Shown: in pieces, positions 58,789-64,000 of the stretch
How positions within the stretch are numbered: position 1 is the stretch's first letter
Layout of the letters: each line of letters opens with the position of its first letter
DNA from: Occultella glacieicola
GTDB lineage: Bacteria; Actinomycetota; Actinomycetes; Actinomycetales; Beutenbergiaceae
NCBI RefSeq assembly: GCF_004353825.1
Contig: NZ_SMNA01000001.1
Span: forward strand, 554,251-618,250
Direction: 5' to 3'
Length of the DNA: 64,000 nt
Program-made: the position numbers and the translations under genes
Notes under the pieces: generated by a model
Told to the model about the DNA's origin: nothing
Seen by the model: the letters and a program-made list of their open reading frames with translations, nothing else
The model's database searches: none

Positions 58789-59834
58789 CGGACCCGCCTC
58801 GAGCCGGGCACCGCGGCGGGGCCGCCCGGCCGGGCGGCACCGGCGAGTGCCGCCGTCGAGCCGCGCTCGTGCAGGGACGGTGCCACCCGCACGGCCCGCG
58901 GCGGCAGGTCGCCGTCCTCCATCCGCGCGAGGATCAGCCTGGCCGCCTTGTGCCCGCGCCGAGCGGCGCCCAGGTCCACGCTGGTCAGGCCGGGGTGGCA
59001 GACGTCCGCGAGGGTGGTGTTGTCGATGCCGATCACGGCCAGCTCGTCGGGCACCGCGATGCCACGCTCGTGGGCGGCGTGCAGGATGCCGATGCCGACG
59101 AGGTCGTTGACGGCGATGACCGCGTCCCACTCGTCGGCCGCGAGCATCACCCGCGCCGCGGCGTAGCCGGCGTCGATCGTGAAGTCCTCGGCGTGGAACT
59201 CGCCGGTCACCACCTCGGTGCGATCCGCCGTCGCCTCCCGGAACCCGAGCTGCCGGAACCGGCCCGGCGTGGTGTCCACCGGCCCGTTCAGGAACGCGAT
59301 GCGACGGGCACCGGTGCGGATCAGGTGGTCGACCGCCAGCGCCACGCCGCCCTCGGAGTCCGCGAGCACGGTGTCCACGCGGGCACCCTCCGGCAGGCGG
59401 CCGACGACGACCGTCGGCACGGTGGTCTGCTCGAGGGCCTCGACCAGGGCCGGGGTCACTCGGAGCGGGGAGAGGATCAGCCCGTCGACGTAGCCCTGGT
59501 TGAGGTCACGGACGAGGTCGAGGGTGGCATCGGCGTCTCCGGTCCGGGAGACCACCAGGCGATATCCCTCGGCGGCCACGACGGACTCGATCTCGCGCAT
59601 CATCTCGACGTAGACCGGGTTGCCGATGTCCGCGACGGCGAACGCCAGCTGTCCGGTGCGGCGCAGTCGAAGGGACCGGGCCGAGGCGTCCGGGATGTAC
59701 CCGAGTTCGTCCGCGGCCCGGCGCACCCGTTCCACGGTCGCGGCACTCGCCACCTGCCCGTTCAGTGCCCGCGACGTCGACGCGAGGGAGACGCCGGCTC
59801 GGCGTGCCACATCCGCCAGGGTGACCCTGCCCAT
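58785..59834 (-). CDS. LacI family transcriptional regulator
   Basis: A 349-aa repressor: HTH TLADVARRAGVSLASTSRALNG (5-26), hinge DASARSLRLRRTG, then the periplasmic-binding-type sensor (AVADIGNPVYVEMMREIE; VIGIDNTTLADVCHPGLTSVDL). It is the first gene of the operon it should control and lies directly downstream of twin operators. The ATG at 59834 follows AGAGG by 5 nt. Its inducer would be the imported sugar or glycoside. Confidence 0.94.
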   Translation of the reverse strand: MGRVTLADVARRAGVSLASTSRALNGQVASAATVERVRRAADELGYIPDASARSLRLRRTGQLAFAVADIGNPVYVEMMREIESVVAAEGYRLVVSRTGDADATLDLVRDLNQGYVDGLILSPLRVTPALVEALEQTTVPTVVVGRLPEGARVDTVLADSEGGVALAVDHLIRTGARRIAFLNGPVDTTPGRFRQLGFREATADRTEVVTGEFHAEDFTIDAGYAAARVMLAADEWDAVIAVNDLVGIGILHAAHERGIAVPDELAVIGIDNTTLADVCHPGLTSVDLGAARRGHKAARLILARMEDGDLPPRAVRVAPSLHERGSTAALAGAARPGGPAAVPGSRRVR

Positions 59835-59863
59835 CTTCACCTCTGTTCGTCGTCGAACGGCTG

Positions 59864-59892
59864 TGGAAACGATTCCACTGGAAACGATTTCA
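59864..59892. promoter_or_regulatory. Twin LacI-type operators
   Basis: Two 14-bp half-palindromic sites, TGGAAACGATTCCA (59864-59877) and TGGAAACGATTTCA (59879-59892), spaced 15 bp start to start, 30 nt ahead of the LacI gene. Their CG centre and flanking GGAAA/TTTCC fit LacI-family operators. Autoregulation of the operon is inferred. Confidence 0.8.
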
Positions 59893-59953
59893 ACCGTAGC
59901 ATCGGCGATCCGGTCCCGGCAAGGGTGCCGGGTTGCCGGCGACGGGTCCGGTC

Positions 59954-60841
59954 TCAGTCCTCCAGGTAGAACTGCGCCAGGGGCAGGTCGCGGCAGGCCT
60001 GAGGCAGTTCGGCGGGCAGCATGCTCTCGGCGAACTCCCGGTTGCCGTACCCGCCGCCGCCGCCGACCACGGAGGTACCGACGGGCACCTCGGTCCCGTT
60101 CGGGAACGTCACCGCGAGACCGTCGCCCACCTGGTCGATCGTGGTGCCCGGCGGGAACGCGGTAAGGGTGAAGTGGTCGTTCGCGAACCGGATGCCGACG
60201 CATCCGTCCTCGGTCACCTCCAGCACCCCCTCGATGCGAGCCTGCATGTGGACCTCGCCGTGGTCCTCGACAAGGACGGGCAGAGGGGCGGCTGCCACGG
60301 CGGTCGGACGGAACTGCACCAGCGGTAGGGACCGGCACGCCTGCGGCAGGTCGTCCGGGAGCAGGGAGTCCACGTAGGCGCGGTCGCCGTACCCGCCGCC
60401 GACGCCGGTCACCGGCTCGCCGTCACGGATCCGGGTGCCGTCGGCGAAGTCCACGAACACGCCGGCGGAGTCGCGGCCGACCTGGGTGCCATGCGGGAAC
60501 GCGGGCAGGGCCCCCCCGATGACGACGCACCCGTCCGCGGTGACCTCAAGGGTGCCCACGATGCCCGCCTCCATGACACTCCCCACGGAAGCCGGCTCGA
60601 CCACGATGACGGGCAGCGCTGCGGGCTCTGTGGGCTCCGCGGGCGGGCTGGTGCGGTTCGGCCCGCCGAGCTGGACCAGTCCCAGGACCACCGCCACGAT
60701 CAACGCCACGCCGCTCGCCATGGCCGCGAACGCCGACCGCCGTCGGCCGCGCCGTCCTCGGGCCACGATCGCCGCCGGGTCGAGATCCGGCTCCGGCAGC
60801 GTGGCCGGAGCCTCCCGCAGGAGTTGCTCGACGTCCTTCAT
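59954..60841 (-). CDS. Anti-sigma-like membrane protein with duplicated sensor domain
   Basis: A 295-aa protein. The first 37 residues are cytosolic (MKDVEQLLREAPATLPEPDLDP), then one helix (AAMASGVALIVAVVLGLVQL, about 39-58) and an outside part made of two copies of one domain (about 78-177 and 188-292). Each copy has VE...G.LEVT.DGCV, a GGGYG motif and LPxxLPQACRxLPLxQF at its end. Its ATG overlaps the ECF sigma stop by 4 nt, the usual place for an anti-sigma factor. No zinc-binding HxxxCxxC motif. Confidence 0.78.
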   Translation of the reverse strand: MKDVEQLLREAPATLPEPDLDPAAIVARGRRGRRRSAFAAMASGVALIVAVVLGLVQLGGPNRTSPPAEPTEPAALPVIVVEPASVGSVMEAGIVGTLEVTADGCVVIGGALPAFPHGTQVGRDSAGVFVDFADGTRIRDGEPVTGVGGGYGDRAYVDSLLPDDLPQACRSLPLVQFRPTAVAAAPLPVLVEDHGEVHMQARIEGVLEVTEDGCVGIRFANDHFTLTAFPPGTTIDQVGDGLAVTFPNGTEVPVGTSVVGGGGGYGNREFAESMLPAELPQACRDLPLAQFYLED

Positions 60842-61368
60842 GACTCCTCCAGACTGTTCTGCCGACCGGCGCGCATGAGGGCGAGGGCCCGCGAGCTCGT
60901 CGTCTTGACATTGCTCTCGCTGATCCGCAGTTCCCGGGCCACCACCGCCACGGGAAGGTCCAGCACGTAGCGCAGCACGACGACCCGCCGCTGCTGCAGG
61001 GACAGCCGGTCGAGCAGTCCGGCCAGTTCGGCGCGGTCCTCGACGGCCGACGGCGCCTCCGCCGGCCGGGTCCCGCTCAGGTACTCCTGCAGCGTCGCGG
61101 ACTCGCGGCTCCGCCGTCGCCAGCGGTCCACTCGCAGGTTCACCAGGGCCCGGCGGGCGTAGGCGAAGGGGTCGGCGCCGCTACGCCGGATCCGTCGCCA
61201 GTGACGGTAGGTACGGGCCAGCACCTCCTGCGTGAGGTCCTCCGCGTCGGCCGGGTCGAGCGCAAGCGCCCAGGCCGCGCGATAGAGGGCCCCGCCCCGC
61301 TCGCGGACGAACGACTCGAACGCGGCGTCCGGGTCCTCGTCGGCGAAGGTGAGGTCCGGTCCCACCAT
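60838..61368 (-). CDS. ECF RNA polymerase sigma factor (SigE/SigM-like)
   Basis: A 176-aa sigma factor: region 2 (LYRAAWALALDPADAEDLTQEVLARTYRHW) and region 4 (LSLQQRRVVVLRYVLDLPVAVVARELRISESNVKTT). The ATG at 61368 has GGAGG 4 nt upstream. Forms a two-gene unit with its anti-sigma-like partner. Confidence 0.93.
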   Translation of the reverse strand: MVGPDLTFADEDPDAAFESFVRERGGALYRAAWALALDPADAEDLTQEVLARTYRHWRRIRRSGADPFAYARRALVNLRVDRWRRRSRESATLQEYLSGTRPAEAPSAVEDRAELAGLLDRLSLQQRRVVVLRYVLDLPVAVVARELRISESNVKTTSSRALALMRAGRQNSLEES

Positions 61369-61437
61369 GACGCCTCCGTCTCGTGTGCGCTCCACACCCA
61401 CCTACACGCACGCCGTCGCGATGAGGTGACAGCGCGG

Positions 61438-62556
61438 TCACCCCATCGGCAGGACCTGACGCAGCACCCCGGCGCGGACCAGGTCCCGCACGCCGCGGCC
61501 CCTGCCCTCCACGTGGAAGCGGATGCCGCCGCCGGGCTGGTCGAACCACGGTGGCACGATCTCGGCCTGCACCTCGACCGGCTGCACCGCCATCAGGATG
61601 ATCTCCTGCGCGCCCTCGCCGCCGGCCGCCGGCGGCAGCGAGCGCTGCTCCCAGGGCGTGCGCCACGGGTAGAAGTAGAGGCCGTCGAGGACGCCGATCC
61701 GGTCGTACGGCACTCCGGCGGCGAGGTTCGTGATGATGCCACCGGGGCCTGCCTGCAGGAGGCGGCGGTGCAGGTCGGCGTAGCTGGCGCCGGCGGCCTG
61801 CGCGCGCTGGGCGATCTCCGCCGTCGCGACCCGCAGCGGTTCCGGCATCGGTGCGGTCAGGTAGCCCCAGACGGTGGCGCACGCGTCCCGCTCGGTGAAG
61901 TGTTCGGCGAGGAGCTCGTGCTGGCCGTAGTCCTCGATCTGGACGCCGTAGTGGCGCGGACCGTAGCGGACCACCTCGATCGTGCCCTCGAGCGCAGCGT
62001 TCGGGTCGTCCCCGGGAAGCACGACACCGCGCTGCGGGTACCCGATGGTGCTCAGCGCCGCACGCAGCCGGGCCGCCTCTTCGCCCTCCACGACGTCCGG
62101 GGTCAGCCAGGCCGGCACGTGCTCGCGCTCGCGCGGGTGGCGCCGCAGGTCCGCGAGCCAGCGCTCGTCCGTCGGCACGGGCGGCTCGTCCGGCGCGTCC
62201 AGCATCGAGCCGCCGGTGGCGTTCCAGTAGGGCCGGCGGTCGTAGTTGTAGATGACCTCGAGCGGGCCCGCCGGCGTGACCGACGCCGCCGCAGACAGCC
62301 ACGCACCCGTGCTCGGCGTGCTCATCCGCGTCCGCAGCGCGGCGAGCGCACTGACGGCGTCGTCCGGCACCCGCACCGCTCGCGGCGCCGCGTGACCGGT
62401 GTCGGTCAGGAACGCCCGACCGCTGTGCTGCGTGCCCGCCTGGGACCACTCGACGTCGATCCGCAGCCAGGCGTGGGTGCCCGCATCGATCGTCGCGGCC
62501 GTGATCAAGGCCCGACCCAACTGCTCCGTGAGGTCGGAGAGCGCGTCGGGTGCCAT
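61438..62556 (-). CDS. TNT domain-containing protein (NAD glycohydrolase toxin-like)
   Basis: A 372-aa protein. The N-terminal two thirds are unrecognised (VIYNYDRRPYWNATGGSML; VVLPGDDPNAALEGTIEVVRYGPRHYG). The C-terminal 95 residues match the tuberculosis necrotizing toxin fold: PYDRIGVLDGLYFYPWRTPWEQRSLPP, then PPWFDQPGGGIRFHVEG and LVRAGVLRQV. TNT hydrolyses NAD and needs an immunity partner; none is adjacent. No signal peptide. The ATG at 62556 has a CATAAT hexamer 7 nt upstream (leaderless). Confidence 0.8.
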   Translation of the reverse strand: MAPDALSDLTEQLGRALITAATIDAGTHAWLRIDVEWSQAGTQHSGRAFLTDTGHAAPRAVRVPDDAVSALAALRTRMSTPSTGAWLSAAASVTPAGPLEVIYNYDRRPYWNATGGSMLDAPDEPPVPTDERWLADLRRHPREREHVPAWLTPDVVEGEEAARLRAALSTIGYPQRGVVLPGDDPNAALEGTIEVVRYGPRHYGVQIEDYGQHELLAEHFTERDACATVWGYLTAPMPEPLRVATAEIAQRAQAAGASYADLHRRLLQAGPGGIITNLAAGVPYDRIGVLDGLYFYPWRTPWEQRSLPPAAGGEGAQEIILMAVQPVEVQAEIVPPWFDQPGGGIRFHVEGRGRGVRDLVRAGVLRQVLPMG

Positions 62557-62563
62557 GCCCGGC

Positions 62564-62569
62564 ATTATG
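62564..62569 (-). promoter_or_regulatory. -10 element of TNT-domain gene (leaderless)
   Basis: CATAAT on the minus strand lies 7 nt before the ATG at 62556. Confidence 0.55.
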
Positions 62570-62577
62570 CCGCCCGA

Positions 62578-62775
62578 GTGGCCGGAAACCATCCCGCGCG
62601 CGGGGTCACCGCCAACCCGTGGTCGGTCCCGAACGCGACCGCGTACATCCTGCTTGGGAACGGAGTCGAGGTCGCATCGGGTGAGCCGGCGGCTGCGAGC
62701 CCGTCCGCGCAGCAGTTCCAGGTCGAGTTCACCGACCGGGTGCCTGGAGCCGGGTGCCGGGCACCGGGTACCTAG
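62578..62775 (+). other. Possible small gene or gene remnant
   Basis: GTG-initiated, 65 codons, with coding-like composition (ANPWSVPNATAYILLGNGVEV; QQFQVEFTD) in an otherwise empty gap. No Shine-Dalgarno is clear and no family is recognised. It may be the last part of a decayed gene. Confidence 0.25.
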
Positions 62776-62898
62776 GAGCGCGTCGTGGAGTCCTCGTACG
62801 CGACCGACACGCACAGCCCAGTGCGGTGACCGTCGTCGTCGAGGAGCCGCCGCCTGCCGCCGTGTTCGCACTCTCCACAAGTGGTGGTTCGCACTCGT

Positions 62899-62933
62899 TG
62901 CGCCACTGACCCGGCTCCCGGGTCAGTGGCGCA
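62899..62933. terminator. 16-bp hairpin downstream of the HNH gene
   Basis: A perfect 16-bp stem (TGCGCCACTGACCCGG and its complement) with a CTC loop, about 100 nt after the minus-strand HNH stop. The rest of the 477-nt gap 62557-63033 holds only the small frame above and short GGTGCC/GGCACC palindromes. Confidence 0.65.
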
Positions 62934-63033
62934 TGGCGCTGAACCGCCCGTCGCGGTCCCTGCCGGGTGAGCCGCGGTCGCTGGGCACGCGGTCGCTCTG
63001 CCGTGCTGTCCAGAGCAGGCGCGAGCCGTGGTG

Positions 63034-64000
63034 TCACCAGGTGGGGTTCGTGGGGTGGATCTCGGTGCCGTCGGGTCGGTAGAAGTGCCAGTGGCCGGCT
63101 TGTCGGGTCATGGTGATGTTGTGGGTGTGGACCCAGCGGTGGTGGTAGTAGCACAGGAGTGCGGCTTGGTCGAGGTCGGTGTCGCCGCCGTTGCTCCACC
63201 ATCGGGTGGCGTGGTGGGACTCGGTGCGTTCGGGTGGGACGGTGCAGTCGGGTGCGGTGCAGTGGCGGTCGCGGGTGATGAGGGCTCGGCGTTGGGAGGG
63301 GGTGAACAGTCGGTGCGCGCGGCCGTGGTTGATGACCTCGTTGTCGGGGCTGAAGATGATCCGGTAGACCTCGCCGGAGCAGTTGATGATCCGTTCGAGT
63401 AGGTCGCGGGGTACTGGGCCGGTGTTGTCGGTGAAGGTCGCGGGTCCGCGGGTGAGTAGCCCGGCCCAGTCCTTGGTGGCAGGAGCGGCAGGAGCGGCGG
63501 CGGGAGTGGGCGTGGGTGCGCCGGTAGCGGGCGGGGTGGCCGTGGGCGCAGCTGTCCCGTTGGTGCTGGTCGCAGGTTCGGGCGCTTGCGCGGAGGCCTC
63601 GCTCGGGCCTGCCGCACCGGAGGCAGCCGCGGCAGGCGGGATGACGGTGGGCACAGCTGTCTCGTCGGGGCCGGTCGAGGGCTCGGGCGCTTCCGCGGAA
63701 GCGGTGACCGGGCCTGCTGCACCGGAGGCAGCCGCGGCAGGCGGGACGACGGTGGGCACACCTGTCTCGTCGGGGCCGGTCGGGGGCTCGGGTGCTTGGG
63801 CGGGAGCCTCGGTCGGGCCTGCTGGAGTCGCGGCAGCGGTGGCAGCGGCGGCAGGCGGGGCGGGCGTGGGCGTAGTTGTGCCGTTGGTGCTGGTCGGGGG
63901 CTCGGGTGCTTGCGCGGGAGCCTCGGCCGGGCTGGCGGGGTCGAGTCCGGGCAGGGGGTCGGCCACCGGTGCCGCACCGGCCGCGGCGGTGCCGGCCGCG
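63034..64000 (-). CDS. HNH endonuclease domain protein (5' end outside window)
   Basis: At least 322 codons; the frame stays open to the right edge, so the true start lies outside. The C-terminal part has the HNH motif typical of actinobacterial DUF222/HNH genes: DRHCTAPDCTVPPERTESHH, LDQAALLCYYHHRWVH. Upstream, about residues 10-165 of the visible part are Pro/Ala-rich imperfect repeats of about 50 residues (APEPPTGPDE; PPAAAASGAAGP). Such genes are multicopy in actinobacteria and of unknown role, possibly mobile. Confidence 0.85.
   Translation of the reverse strand, partial: AAGTAAAGAAPVADPLPGLDPASPAEAPAQAPEPPTSTNGTTTPTPAPPAAAATAAATPAGPTEAPAQAPEPPTGPDETGVPTVVPPAAAASGAAGPVTASAEAPEPSTGPDETAVPTVIPPAAAASGAAGPSEASAQAPEPATSTNGTAAPTATPPATGAPTPTPAAAPAAPATKDWAGLLTRGPATFTDNTGPVPRDLLERIINCSGEVYRIIFSPDNEVINHGRAHRLFTPSQRRALITRDRHCTAPDCTVPPERTESHHATRWWSNGGDTDLDQAALLCYYHHRWVHTHNITMTRQAGHWHFYRPDGTEIHPTNPTW

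Overview
The window is very GC-rich with dense GTG starts, actinobacterial gene families (DUF3151, DUF779, septum-formation domain proteins, RamB-like regulator, HspR-type HAIR operator) and -10 hexamers placed 6-8 nt ahead of leaderless start codons. This points to an Actinomycetota chromosome, most likely a Micrococcales relative (Ruania/Beutenbergia/Georgenia-like); that placement is inference. I see no rRNA, tRNA, CRISPR array, prophage or insertion sequence.

Region by region. 1-3.7 kb: a GAF-domain regulator, an acetaldehyde-type aldehyde dehydrogenase and a DUF779 protein, with an inverted-repeat operator candidate. 3.7-4.4 kb: two small minus-strand genes. 4.5-12.3 kb: the most unusual block. 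A HopA1-like/LanC-like pair on the minus strand diverges from a plus-strand operon of cytosolic subtilisin (S8) protease, sigma-70 factor, small carboxypeptidase-regulatory-like protein and TPR-CHAT caspase-like protease, with ATGA overlaps. 12.3-14.1 kb: a frameshifted SDR gene opposite its HTH regulator. 14.1-24.1 kb: housekeeping genes (clpB under a HAIR operator, two septum-formation-type membrane proteins, exonuclease III, pyrE, LemA, HAD phosphatase, TrmH-type methyltransferase, class II fructose-bisphosphate aldolase). 24.2-27.3 kb: a partner-switching module, with a PAS-GAF-SpoIIE-HATPase protein between two STAS antagonists. 27.3-30.8 kb: DUF3151, purA and a secreted carboxylesterase. 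31-37.4 kb: a BCCT transporter, then a RamB-like regulator divergent from aceA-aceB (glyoxylate shunt). 37.4-47.4 kb: purD, VOC protein, Tat-exported 5'-nucleotidase, methyltransferase, VapBC-type toxin-antitoxin, tandem GNAT, AAA ATPase, hemerythrin and hypothetical genes.

47.4-59.8 kb is one long minus-strand operon of eleven genes, most joined by 4-nt overlaps. It holds a LacI regulator under twin operators, a sugar-type ABC importer, two ADP-ribosylglycohydrolase-fold proteins, a PfkB sugar kinase, a glycosidase-like/formylglycine-enzyme-like fusion, a CaiB-type CoA-transferase, a CitE-like lyase and a GNAT. It reads as a catabolic pathway for an imported N- or O-glycoside with an acidic aglycone; the substrate is unknown. 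59.9-64 kb: an ECF sigma factor with its membrane anti-sigma-like partner, a TNT-type NAD glycohydrolase toxin-domain protein without a visible immunity gene, and a truncated HNH/DUF222-like gene running off the edge.

The best candidates for something new are the HopA1/LanC-S8-sigma-CHAT locus (a proteolytic signalling or conflict system) and the ARH/kinase/CoA operon.
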